Assembly: GCA_016758965.1 (NCBI GenBank)
Contig: JAEPRB010000139.1
Span: 43,238 to 107,237 of the forward strand
Source: Circinella minor
Lineage: Eukaryota > Mucoromycota > Mucoromycetes > Mucorales > Lichtheimiaceae
Direction: 5' to 3'
DNA: 64,000 nucleotides
The translations under genes were made by a program, and so were the position numbers. This document shows positions 34,311-47,156 of the stretch, piece after piece (within the stretch, counting starts at the first letter, position 1; every line of letters starts with the position of its first letter). Below the pieces are notes generated by a model. That model had not been told where the DNA came from, did not search any database, and saw nothing but the letters and a program-made list of their open reading frames with translations.

Positions 34311-36604
34311 TTATTCCCCATCAGGCTTTACAGGCCGACGATTTTGTGGTCTTGGTGCGGCTTGAGCATTATTTGTGTTTTCCACAGATAATACCATAGG
34401 TGGATCTGCTTCATTTGGAATGTGACCACGATATGGAGGTGCGGTTTCTGCAGGAAGCAAAGGAGATAAAGTGGCATGGGGAATGGTGTTACTCGCATCT
34501 TCTGGTTTTAAGCTACCAATACCTCCACTAGATGGTGCTCCATTATTAATATCAATAACATTAGCTTTACCATCAAACATTTTCTCGTCATTTTTACTAG
34601 GTTGATTTCTACGCTTTCGGATAAAACAGAAAGCCGCTACAAGTGCCTAAATAGAATAAAAAAAGACTTCATTATTAGCTCTATAGTTTCCATTTATTTT
34701 ATTTTTCTGATCGATTAATTAGAAAAAGCAGCTTACCACGCCAGCTACACAACCAACAACTATACCAGCGATTGCCCCACTAGAAAGACTCCCATTACTA
34801 CTTGAGCCACTAGGACCGTTCGAACCATCACTTTCATCTTGAGGAGGATATGGTGAATTGTACTGATCAACCCACTTCCATTCATCCGTATCTAAAACCC
34901 CGAACCGATTCTGAACGGCACCAGCCTTATTTACACCAAACATGACAAAGAGTAATGGGCTATCATCGGCAAAAACAGCTAATTTGATACAGTAGATTGT
35001 CATTATTAACCTTATTTTTTTTTTATTCATCTTTTTATTTTTTCATTTAGTACCTGCATGTCCATAAAGTGGACCTGGACCTGGACCAATAGGATCCTGC
35101 TTTTTCCAAGTCATAGAACTTGTGTCCAATGTATAACAAAAATCTCCTGGAATTGGAGTTGTCTCATTTACTAAGATAATCATATATAAATTATGTTAGT
35201 AACAAAAGTGGAGCGTTTTACGTATTTTGGTTTTTTTTTAAATAATTTAATTGAACATACAGAGTGTTTTTCCGCCATACAAAACAATATCTTGGGAATT
35301 TGGTTCTATAGTTTTTACCAATTATTAATTAATAAAGAGAATTAAACAATTGAAGGTTTTTTTTTTTACTCATGCATCTCTGAGTATATATATAACCTAC
35401 TGGCAGCAATTGTATGCGAAATTCTTGGTTGTGGTGTATCAGTCCCTGTTGTTTGTTTTATTTCCCATGTCATATCTTCAATATGGTAAATTAAAATTTC
35501 TGCCATTGATATCAGAATACCGCTCTCAATAACACTTGTTTCCGTATAATTTGCTGTCGATCCTCCAATGTAATAAAGATCTTTGCCTACTAAAGTGGTT
35601 GGAGTACGGTATCGAACACCCATATTTTCCGGTAATGAGGGACCTTTATTCCACATGGATGTCTGATAACCAAATAGAAGTTATGAGAAAAGAGAAATAA
35701 AGTAACAGTAAATTTATAATAAAATTATACATAGATTTATACACACTGTAAAGTCATAAATCTTCATTTCTCTAGTGAATGGTATAGCTACATTGGGCAC
35801 CACACTACCAATCAAAAAGAGATAATATTAAAGTATTATGTCAGCTCGCTTGGAAAGATCATTTATAAATAGTCAGCAGAAGCAATAATAGTAATAATAG
35901 TAGAAGTAGTAATAATAAAACTACAGACCTGAGCCCACCAAAAACATAAGCTTTGTGATCATCACCTCCACGCGAGCACGAGGCTCCTTCTCTATTCAAA
36001 ATTCATTAGAGCTACTTTGAGTATTTTTGTAAAATTTAATCTCTAAATAAATTGATCAAATAAAAAGTAAAGCTTTACAATTGTCTTAAGGAAGTATCAG
36101 GTTCTGGTAAAGTTTGCCAGCTATTGGATGATGCATTATACGCCATTACTGAATGATCAAGGAGCACGCCGCGTATATTTCTACCATGCCCACCGTAAAT
36201 TATTATAGACTCCTCTTCGGGGATGACTCCCATAGCGTATCCATAATTTGGTTCAGCTGTTAGAGCACCTCTAACTTGAACACCTTGCCAATTTGATTGT
36301 GCTGTACTAACACTAAAAGACTTTGATATATCGAGAAAAATCAAGTCTTGTAATGTTTCTGGTTTAGCGCCACTGTTGTCAGGACGACCACCGAAGTAAT
36401 AAAGACGTCTGTTAAGTAACACACTATCTAATGGTCCAGTTTATATAAAAGTATAGCTGTATATTTAGTGTCGACAGAAACAAGAAATTACAAGAAACTG
36501 TGTGTTTTTATGTAGAATATACCTCCACTATATCGTGATGGTGGAGCAGCAAGAATCCCACGCCCAATGAATATTAGTGATAACGTAGATAAAAGTATTC
36601 CCAT
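34311..36604 (-). CDS. Kelch-repeat single-pass membrane protein (copy C)
   Basis: Nine exons: 36604-36523, 36427-36079, 35991-35929, 35804-35747, 35662-35401, 35305-35261, 35143-35054, 34978-34737, 34646-34311. They total 1527 nt, giving 508 residues. Signal peptide, blade signatures (YYFGG, IIYGG, YVFGG, YYIGG, VLYGG), Ser/Gly-rich linker, single span and cytoplasmic tail ending RPVKPDGE match the other copies. From about 34839 to 35505 it is nearly identical to copy D, introns included. Outside this tract it diverges to the usual paralogue level. The tail retains TAPPYRG but has its own N-terminal part. Confidence 0.88.
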
Positions 36605-37030
36605 GGGTAGATAAATCACATAAGAAGGGCAAAATGAAAAGAAAATGAAAATGAAAAGAACAGCTGTTTTATGGTCCGTGAACACTAAGAAAATAAAACA
36701 GTGACTGTGTTCAATTAGATGTTCGGCGGATAGAAATAGTCTAGAACAAAAATGGGTTGGATCAAACTTTGTTATAATCTTATTCTGTGCAAATAAGAAT
36801 AGTAATACGGCGTACATCAAAACTCGTTTGAATCGTATTTGTGCATGAACAAATAATTAGAAAACGTTTTGTACTGTTTGACCTAATATTAATAAAAATA
36901 ATGACAACAATTATGTGGGTTTTATGTGTGCAACAAAATACGTAGTCATCCAAGTATAATCACAAAGAAGGTGCCTTGAAAAATAGATGTAGTACAGAGG
37001 TGTTTATTTTTTATTCTGAGAATTGCTTTT

Positions 37031-37070
37031 TATTATTTTATAGCTTTTTGCACAACAGCATGTTCTACTA
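37031..37070 (-). promoter_or_regulatory. Conserved upstream element of kelch C
   Basis: Minus-strand cores CTGTTGTGCAAAAAGC and TATAAAATAATAAAA correspond to the kelch A, B and D elements, about 430 bp upstream of the start. Function is inferred. Confidence 0.45.
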
Positions 37071-38639
37071 CATAACAACCAAGAATTTTCAATTTCAATA
37101 TTGCAAATCCCGCTTCTCTATATAGTAATTTATATCTAAATTATTGTTTATCTTGTAGTTCCTCAGTATAATAATCAATTGATTGACATCAGTACTAAAT
37201 TATGCATAAGTATTATTATTGAGAGTTGACAAAAGTTAACTACTACATAGACTCTTTGTTTTATATTACGTATTTCCTGGCCATTTTTAGCTGGTTATGT
37301 TTTATCTCTCGATTTTTTAGTATGTAGAAGAACAAGATGATTATAAGTGACATACAAACAAGAATTACTGTTTTTTTCTACTGTAGCATATCACATGCAT
37401 ACATTTTTGATAGGCACTCCTTGCTCATGATTCTGAGTAATATTTGCTACAATTATTAATTACTTAGTTATAAAAAAAACATATTTTCTTTTCTACATAT
37501 TATAATGGAAGTAAAAATTTGTCAATGGCTTAAAAAAGGTTATTGCAGGTATATATTTATAATCATAAAAGAGGTTTTTAAATACGCATAAATATTTGCC
37601 CGAAAGATAAATGTAGTTCCCACCAATTATATAATGCAAATTCATACTTTACAGTACCAGCCAAAATTAGCCAACTTTGAAGTCCTAAAACTTTTTTTTA
37701 AAAGATAAAAAAGAAGTAGTCCACTAATTTTGTTCTAAAAGACCTTAAAAACAATAATAGTGGATGTGCTTTATGCTTCATGACGATATGGAAAAATAGT
37801 AGGGATTCAAAAAAATTGTATAAAATTACGGATTATAAGGAGTGTACACCATACGTAGTAGAAGTCTTTACGGTTGGATAACATTTTAATGAAATACAAA
37901 GGGGAAAATTGAAGAATATTAATGCTAGTACTATAATTACTACTGTAGTAATAAAGATGGCAGGCACTGTGATTTTATAACAATTACTGTCTTTAAGAGA
38001 TAAAAAAGAACAACAACAATGGGGATTGACTTATTGTTTCATTAAGCAAAGTAGAAAATAGCATTTAGTGACTCACCTCAAGTAAATTTCTGTAAATGGT
38101 AACACGTGAAAATTCAACACATAACTGACCTGTGCGAAAACGCTGAGCCAAGAAGATAACCAGCAACAAGTATCAATGTTGGTCCTTGCGGTTTGTTTTA
38201 CTGTATACTAAATAAAAAGCAGGGTTTAGGTGGAAATTGTCAACGAGATACTTCTTGTAGTACTGCAGAAGATTATGAGAGCTTATAAAATTTGACGCAT
38301 GGGATAAGAGCTCTAGTACGACTGCCTATACTAGTAATAGAATCAGCTTCTACGTGATATGAATACAATTCTGGACAAGTCGATTCTGTTCCCTTACAAA
38401 GAACCATCTGCTTAATTTGAGTTATAAAGAAGGATAACAGGTTGGTTAACTTTTAGAGGAAGTCGATTATTAGGTGACAAATTCTATTATGCTTAAACAA
38501 AAGATATAAAAGGAATAATGATAATGCCCGAATAGGTGGTACATAATATACAATATGACGTGAACACAGCAAATGAACTTCAAGTATTAACATAAATTGT
38601 AAAAATTCTTTTTTTTTGTTTCACCAACAGGCTTGCTAC

Positions 38640-38846
38640 CTAAAATAGACAAGTGAATAGAAACTCAGTAGGAATTTGGTTAGCAGGTTCTTCGTCAGTG
38701 GCAGCATCCCTACACCGATATCTATAACATTCATCTGGAAAATGATCAACGACAACATCATTAATTACATCGATTATACCATATTTTGGTAATAGCAATA
38801 TTCTTTGGAAAAAATATTGTGGATCGAGTGATGTTTGGCTATTCAA
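38640..38846 (-). pseudogene. Second co-duplicated relic upstream of kelch C
   Basis: A 68-codon open frame on the minus strand, about 2.0-2.2 kb upstream of kelch C. A homologous minus-strand sequence at about 43612-43760, upstream of kelch D, reads through GIINGVAID and then a stop. Shared residues include the Cys pair region (DECYRYRC versus GECHGYLC). It looks like a decaying gene duplicated together with the kelch gene. Family is not recognised. Confidence 0.3.
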
Positions 38847-39620
38847 ATTTGGGTTTATATTTGACCCCTCTCATACAAAACTGCTCGCTCCTCTCAATAA
38901 AAATATAGTTTGAAGGTCGAACAAGTTATAGAGTGATACCTATACTAAATCAATGTCCAATGGTGATATAGAATATCATATTGTTATAGAAAAGACTTTT
39001 TATTATAAATAAAAAAATTACAAATACGTATGAACCCGAAAAGACACATGTGGATCATTATTGCATGAAAATTAAAATATGAACAAATACACACGTTCTC
39101 CTTCAATTGATGTGACAGTTTATATAATAATGGCAATAGATTGGAGACAAAAGTTCATTTCCGTGGACAACTTCTTTCTATATTAACCTAATATTATTTA
39201 TATGGGAATAGGTAGCAATTAGTTTTTGAGAATAAATACGTAAACATACGTAATGCGTGATCTATTCTAAAATTAACGATAGATTATTGTGATTACCAAA
39301 GTGTTTGAGGATACTTGTGTGTATCGTTTAAATACTAATACTGATTGCTATAATTCAAAGTACCACCAGCGAACAATACGGTTCGATGTTGGATAGTTTC
39401 AAAATTTCGACATTCTTTTTTAAAAGCAACGTTGTTGTTCGTTCATATATTTTTAATTCTATCGTATCAATAATTTAGTGTATGTATATATAAGTAGGTA
39501 TATGGTGCAAAAGAGGCGTTTTTTTTTTGAATTCTCTAATATCATATTTGTTGCGAACATTCATTTAATAATCGGTAATATCTGTGTGCCTGTATTGTAT
39601 TGTATTGGATAAAAGGCTGG

Positions 39621-41876
39621 TTATTGTCCATCAGGTTTTACAGGTCGAAGAGCTTGTGGCTTTGATGTAGCGTGATCATTTGTTATGGTCTGCACAGATG
39701 ATGCTTTAGGTGGATCTATTTCATTTGGAATGTGGACATGGTATGGAGGTGCGGTTTCCGCAGGAAGCAAAGGAGACAAAATTGCATGAGGAATGACTTC
39801 GCTCGCATCTTCTGGTTTAAAGTGACTAATACTACGGCGGGCAGCTAGTGCTCCAATATTAATATTTATAACATTAGTTTTACCATCAGAAAAGTTCTTT
39901 TTACTCTTACCATTTCGTTCTCTACGCTTTTGGATAAAACAGAAAGCTGCTATAAGTGCCTAAATAGAAAAAAAAAAGGAGGTTTCATTATTAGCTCTAT
40001 AGTTTTCATTTATTTTATTTTTCTAATTGAATAATTAAAAAAAACAGCTTACCACACCAGCTGCACAACCAACAACTATACCAGCGATTGCCCCGTTAGA
40101 AAGACTCCCACTATCATTGCCTGAACCATCATCTTGAGGAGGATATGGTGAATTGTACTGATCAACCCACTTCCATTCATCAGTATCTAAAACCCCGAAC
40201 CGATTCTGAACGGCACCAGCCTTATTTACACCAAACATGACAAAGAGTAATGGGCTATCATCGGCAAAAACAGCTAATTTGATACAGTAGATTGTCATTA
40301 TTAACCTTATTTTTTTTTATTCATCTTTTTATTTTTTCATTTAGTACCTGCATGTCCATAAAGTGGACCTGGACCTGGACCAATAGGATCCTGCTTTTTC
40401 CAAGTCATAGAACTTGTGTCCAATGTATAACAAAAATCTCCTGGAATTGGAGTTGTCTCATTTACTAAGATAATCATATATAAATTATGTTAGTAACAAA
40501 AGTGGAGCGTTTTACGTATTTTGGTTTTTTTTTTATAATAATTTAATTGAACATACAGAGTGTTTTTCCGCCATACAAAACAATATCTGGGGAATTTGGT
40601 TCTATAGTTTTTACCAATTATCAATTAATAAAGAGAATTAAACAATTGAAGGTTTTTTTTTACTCATGCATCTCTGAGTATATATATAACCTACTGGCAG
40701 CAATTGTATGTGAAATTCTTGGTTGTGGTGTATTAGTCCCTGTTGTTTGTTTTATTTCCCATGTCATATCTTCAATATGGTAAATTAAAATTTCTGACAT
40801 TGGTATCATAATGTCTTGAGCAATGATATTTGTTTGCGTATAATTTGCTGTCGATCCTCCAATGTAATAAAGATCTTTGCCTGCTAAAGTCGTTGGGGTA
40901 CGGTATCGAACACCCATATTTTCCGGTAATGAGGGGCCTTTATCCCACATGGATGTCTAATAAATAAATAAAAGTTATGAGAAAAGAGAAATAAAGTAAA
41001 AGTAAATTTATAATAAGTTTATACATACTGTAAAGTCGTAGATATTCAGTTCTCTAGTGAATGGTGGATATACATCTTTTGCCGAACTATCAATTTAAAA
41101 GAAATAATAACAAAAATATTCTGTCAGTTCGTACAAAAAAAAGATTTCTAAATAGGCAGCTGCAACAATGGTAATCATAATCGTAGTGATAGTAGTAATA
41201 ATAAAAGTACTGACCTGCGTCCGCCAAAAACATACGCTTTGTGATCATCACCTCCACGCGAGCATGAGGCTGTGTGTCTGTATAAAATTCATTATAACCA
41301 CTTTGAGTATCTTCTGAAATTAATTAAAATAAAAAAATAAAAATTTACACTTGTACTAATGACGTCTGAGGCTCTGGCAAAGTTTCCCAGCGATTGGATG
41401 ATGCATTATACAACATTACGGTATTATCAAGTAGCTTGCCAGCTGTATTAGCACCAGATCCACCATAAATCATTATGGAGTGTTCTTCGGGGATGACTCC
41501 CATACCATATCCATAATTTGGTTCAGCTGTCAGAGAACCTGTAACTTGAACACCTTGCCATGCTGACTGTGCTGCACTGACATTAAAAGACTCTGATATA
41601 TCGAGGTAAATTAAGTCCTGTATAGTTGCTGAATTTCCCTTATTATCGGGACGACCTCCAAAGTAATAAAGTCGTTTGTTAAGTAGTACGCTATCTAATT
41701 CAGTTTATATAAAAGTATAATTAGATATTTAGTGTCAACAAAAAAAAAAGAAACTAAAAGAAAAAACATGTTATATTTTATATGGTGCATATACCTCCAC
41801 TATATCGTTGTTGTGGAGCAGCAAAAACGTGAGGCGCGATAAATGTTGCTGCTAATATACATAAAATTATTCTCAT
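39621..41876 (-). CDS. Kelch-repeat single-pass membrane protein (copy D)
   Basis: Nine exons: 41876-41795, 41694-41349, 41277-41215, 41086-41029, 40956-40695, 40601-40557, 40437-40348, 40273-40053, 39959-39621. They total 1506 nt, giving 501 residues. Compared with copy C it lacks one codon in exon 2 and seven codons of the Ser/Gly-rich linker before the span. Blade signatures and membrane span are intact. The C-terminus is RPVKPDGQ (Gln in place of Glu), and the tail reads APPYHV where the others have APPYRG or APPYHG. The region about 40135-40797 is nearly identical to copy C across exons 5-8 and their introns. Confidence 0.88.
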
Positions 41877-44794
41877 GGACAGGTAAAACACATAAAAAGA
41901 GCAAATAAAATGAAAAGGAAAGGAAAGGAAATTGAAAGGAACAGCTAATAGAATTTTTTTTTTCGGTTTTTTGAAAAAAAGATTATATATGGTCAGTGAG
42001 CTACTTTTAGGGAATAACCAGGTGCCTGCGTTTTTAATTAGATGTTTACGTAGGAGATGAACTAGTCTATAACAAAAATGGATTGGGTCAAACCTTGTTG
42101 TAATTTTATTTTTTTGTGAAGAAGGATAGTCATGCGACGTACATCAAACTTGTTTAAAAAAATTCTTGTATGAACAAATATAGTTTGAAAAACAATGGTA
42201 CTACTTGATCTAATAAAAAATTAATGATACGTAACAATTATGTGAGTTTGATGAGCACAAGAAAACAGATAGTAAAATCCAAGTGTATGATCACCAAGAA
42301 AGTTTCTATAAAAACGAATGTGAAAGTAGAAATCATGTAGCACAAGAGTACTTATTTTTTTATTCTGAGAACTGCCTTTTAACTTTTTATAGGTTATTGC
42401 GCAACAGCATTTTCTACTAAAATAATTTTAACAACCAAAAATTGATTGTTTCAATAATTTCACTGGCGTTTGTCTGTCATTCAATGGAAAACCACGTTTC
42501 ACGGGATTTCCACCCTTCTTGCCCTACTAAAACCCAAGCCTGTGTAATTTATTTCGCAGACTCAATCAAATAAAAAAATTAAACAGTGTTTACTATGGTG
42601 GTAATAACTTAATCTTTAAGATTAGATTGCATTTTATTGAAATTGAAAGCAAAAAGTCTGAATAATATTAATAATACAGTGAAACTTGAGTACTACAGTA
42701 GTGATGGTAACAAATAATTTTGACTATATACCAATTTTTTTATTTGTTTTCAAGAGATAAAAAACAACAGGTATTTACTTATTGTTTTATTGAGCAGAAA
42801 ATATTGACAGACACCTGAAATACAGTTTTTTATAAAATAACAATAAAATTTATGAAAGTTAATAATAAACGTAATGTGGCCCAATCGAATTATTGTTGAA
42901 AGCAAGGAATGCTGTTAGCAAGAAATCTTATTTATTTATTATAAATAAATGTAAAGTACATGATACATTTTTTACCTGGTAACAAAAGTGAAGGGAGAGG
43001 CAGAAGAAGTAAAGAAGAATAAAATTTCAAAGTAGACGACAAGTTTTTTGTAATAAGGACGATCAGCACGTCGATCCCATTCATACCATTAATTTACTAG
43101 ACACGTTTCTGTAATTGATAACACGTGAAAATGTGACATATATGACTCTATGCAAAAACACTCAGTCAGGAAGATAAGCACCAGTACGTATGAGTTAATG
43201 TTTGACTTTGTGATTTTTATTTATAAAAGATAGAAAGCAGGGTTTAAATGAAAAAAAAAAATTCTAGATATTTCTTGTGTTAGTCTCCAGACGATGAGCT
43301 TATAAAGTTTAACACGTGGTATATGAACGCGATTATCAGCATGGCTGCCAATTATAATTTTAGCTTCTGAAATACTGCTAAATTTAAGTCACCGAGGATA
43401 ACAGCTCGATTAAATTTTAGACGAAGTCGATGATGAGGTGGGAAATCCACCGTATCGAGTTTAAACGGGAAAAAAAATTAATAATGATAATATCCCAATA
43501 GAAGATACTGCATGATATGTAGATAATGCGACGGGGACGTAACAAATGAACTTGTAAGTATTAGCATGAATTGAGGTAATTCTTTTCTTTTTTTATTAGC
43601 ATATATGGTTGTTACCTGAAATAGACAATCTGTTAATAGCGATTTAATTGGTATATTCTTTATCAGGGATGGTATCCTCTACACACAAATACCCATGACA
43701 TTCGCCTGAGAATCAATCAATGGCGACCCCATTAATAATACCCATCAGAGACATTTCGTTAAATATTCTGCTCTTTGAGCACAATGTTGTCCAAATTCGG
43801 GCTTATATCTCTCATATAACAATGTTCCCTATATCAGGAAAAATATAATCTGAGTTCGGACTAACTATAAAACAAAAATATATGGAAGCCGATGTCCAAT
43901 GATGATATAGAATGTCATATAATATAGTTGTGAAAAAAGACTTTTTACTGTGATTAACAAAATGTAGATCTGCAGAGAGACACCACATGTGGTAAATTAT
44001 TTGATAAAAATCCTGAAGCTGTACGTTTTCTTTTAATTGATGGTAAAATCGCTACAATTTATACAGTAGAAAGTATTTTTAAATAGACAGATCCTTTATT
44101 TTTCAGTAACACAAATGGAATAGCTGACAATTTGTTTTTTTTTTTTTTTAGAATGCAGGGAACAAATAAAAAAATTAATATTAATATTCGTTGGATATTT
44201 TAATAGTAAACAAAATGGTTTCATATTAAAAAAAAAAACCATATCGGAGTATAGTATATGAATGAATTAAAACACATGGAGTGTAATTAATATGACAAAG
44301 CAAAAGAAAGAAGTTAACGCATTTAAATAAAAATAAAAAGTCAAATAAAAAAAAAATTAATATATTTGATAAGGAGATTGGACTTTTTATAAGAACGAAA
44401 TGGAGTTATTATATGCATATATGATATAATAACTAGTTAAAGATAGTTAAGTGTAACATTGATCTTGCATTTTTTTATTATTATTATTTTGGCGACGATT
44501 GAGTTCATAACTTGAGTATAAATCTTTAGAATATACAGAGATCTGGAAATATATTTTATTAATAGCTTTATACAATATAATTGTTATATTCAAAACAAAC
44601 TAACCATTTATTTATATATCACGATAAGAGAGAAAGAGGGAGAAAAAAATCGTCATCATCTTTCTTGTTACTGACCTTTCTTTTTTGTTCTTGAAACATC
44701 CCTCTTTTATTTTTTTTTATTTTTATTTTTTTGCCCTTCTCCCCCAATTAATATCAAATCTTCTTTTAAGCGCTTATTTTTTTTTTTAATACGT
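41877..44794. other. Upstream block of kelch D to 7TM gene
   Basis: No intact gene. The conserved element (42381-42419) and relics at 43263-43350 and 43612-43760 correspond to those upstream of kelch C. The recognisable duplicated block fades out near 43960. Further right is AT-rich DNA holding the divergent promoter of the 7TM gene. Confidence 0.5.
42381..42419 (-). promoter_or_regulatory. Conserved upstream element of kelch D
   Basis: Minus-strand cores CTGTTGCGCAATAACC and TATAAAAAGTTAAAAG are the closest match to the kelch A element despite opposite genomic orientation and 36 kb of distance. It is about 510 bp upstream of the start. Confidence 0.45.
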
Positions 44795-45343
44795 ATGGAA
44801 AATCAAAAAGATAAAAGAACTTTATTAAGACATTGTGATGATCAAAATATTTGTCATTGTGATTGGCGGCTGACACTTGTTGACTGTGAAGAATCAGTAG
44901 CTATGTATTATATTAATATAATAAACATTATTCTTTGTAGTCTTGCTGTTATTATTGGTATAATAATCATTAATATGAGTTTTTTTTTTCTTGTCCCAAG
45001 TAACATAATGATATCTCATATTATTTATACGCTGACGAAATATCCTTTTTCATGTACATAATATATATGTATATTATATAATTATAATAGGTATTGGATT
45101 GATAACCCATCGTATGGTTATTAAAGGACATAGATTATGGGATCATCAACATGGTTCACGTGGATGTCTTCGACCTAAACCAGTAGATTGTCTTTTGTTC
45201 ATGTTGACCATTTATAATGTTTGTGAGTTACATCGGCACCGACCGATTTATGATTTTTAAATATATTATATAATTCTTTTTCTTATTTCTTGTCAATATA
45301 TATATATATACGGGTATTAACTATTTTTTCATCTATCTACCTA

Positions 45344-45378
<35 letters not shown>

Positions 45379-47156
45379 TCTTTATAGTACGGCTAGTAAG
45401 TAGTGTCATTCTTGTTGTAGATATAGCACCAGAGAACCTGATTGTGCGTTCATGTAAGCTTCTAATTTGTCTTTTTGATATTAGCATGCAGCTATTATTT
45501 TATTTCTTTAGTTTATTTATTGATATATGCTTTTTTTTTTTTGCAAACAATTCAATTCAAAGTTATGTTTGAATTTCCATGGCAATGGGGAATTGGTGCA
45601 TTTACACTATATTTAGTTGGTATAGCTCAGACGTTAGCAGATGTATGTCACTACACTATCAAAACAAAAACAAAAAAATAACAACCAAGCACTCACTTTT
45701 TTATATTTTGCATATAATTGTACTATAAGGCATCTTACTTATTTTTTTTTTTTTTACTTTCTTCTTCCTCATAAGTATAGAGTCATAAAAAAGTATCTTC
45801 TGGATGGCTTCCATCACCAACAACAGTTGATATTCTTGGAAGTTGGTTTTTTCTTTGGCCATTTATAATTCATAATATTTGTTCTCTTCTCGCTGGAGGA
45901 TTAGCAGAAACTAATTTAAAACTCGCCGAAATATTTACACGTCTTTTATATGGTTTTTGGTTTTGGCATAATGCATCGATAAATATGGCTATCATTTTTT
46001 CTGGTGTACGCTTAATTAATATTTTAAAAGGACATCTTGCTAAATTTAATTCACCAAGTAATAATTCACGTTACCATGCTATTAAAATGGGTATTGCCAA
46101 GGTAATCCACCTTTAAACTTTTTTTTTTTTTTTTTGTAATTACGTATTCTTTCTGTGATTAAAATTTTCCATGGGTCTAGTACGTACGAGTACGTGTAAA
46201 TTAATGTTCAAAAAATAATAATAATGATTGTTGACTTTATATTTAATGATCATGCAAATATTTCATTTATAATATCTATATTATTTTTAGATTCAAGCAA
46301 TTATAATAATTACTAATCTTTGCCTATTATTATTTGCAACACTATTACTATTATATGGTATTCTTCGTGATCAAATTATGACGAATACTACTGGTTCTAT
46401 ATTCCTTGGTGCTATTTGGAATACTTTAGGAACTCTCAGTACACTTCTTGTTGAATTAGCTGTTATTATCAAGTATGTATTTTATCTATTTTATTACATA
46501 ATAAATCTTTTTTTTTTCTTATGTTGATAAAAAATCCCTTCAATGATATCATTATTTTCCTAATTTAATTATTTATTAATAATTAGTCCGTCATTCGAAA
46601 AAAATGCAGCTTTGGGTGCTAATTCATCAAGTGGAGGTAATCAAAATCCTAGTGGGGAGAAATCTTCTTCTTCATCTAATCAATATACTGGTCAAGAGAA
46701 TGGAACAATGACATTTTATTCTTCTCAACAACAAGAACAACACCATTCTTACGACGATGATGGTAATCAAAACACAAATGCATATTATATGAAAAATATG
46801 GAATCGGTCATAGCTGATCAACAAATGGAATATCAACAAGTTATTCAAAGACATACTATGATAAACGCAACTAATGGTGGAGGAGATCGTGTCAAAAAGT
46901 ATAATATCACAAATGAAGTAAAAAAACCAAATATACTCAATTCATCACCTATTTTGGACGAATATGAAATTTCGGCATTTTATAATAATAAGAATGAGAG
47001 TCAAGGTAAATTATCCATACTCCTTTTATTTTTATTATTATTGTTATTATTTTATGAATGATTCAAAATAAAAATCTTCTATTGTATTAATTTTTTTTAA
47101 AAAAAGAAAACATTTTAGTGATGGATGATATTTCTCCTATGGTTGGACGTAGATAA
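44795..47156 (+). CDS. Seven-helix membrane protein, unknown function
   Basis: Eight exons: 44795-44957, 45091-45222, 45388-45453, 45485-45642, 45781-46101, 46291-46472, 46587-47005, 47119-47156. They total 1479 nt, giving 492 residues. A Cys-rich N-terminus (about 1-36) is followed by about seven hydrophobic helices up to residue 340. A polar, Asn/Ser/Gln-rich tail of about 150 residues completes the protein. The topology suggests a GPCR-like or similar integral membrane protein, but I recognise no family motif. The exon 2 donor GTGAGT and exon 5 acceptor TATAG were chosen because only they keep the frame open. Exon 4 includes a long T-run encoding Phe residues. Confidence 0.8.

Larger units (their letters stand above)
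36605..39620. other. Upstream block of kelch C and 3' flank of kelch D
   Basis: No intact gene. The interval contains the conserved element (37031-37070) and co-duplicated relics at 38252-38330 and 38640-38846. The latter opens a 68-codon frame (contains DECYRYRCRDAA) whose counterpart upstream of kelch D, at about 43612-43760, is broken by a stop. The match to the kelch D upstream region extends to at least 39020. Confidence 0.5.
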
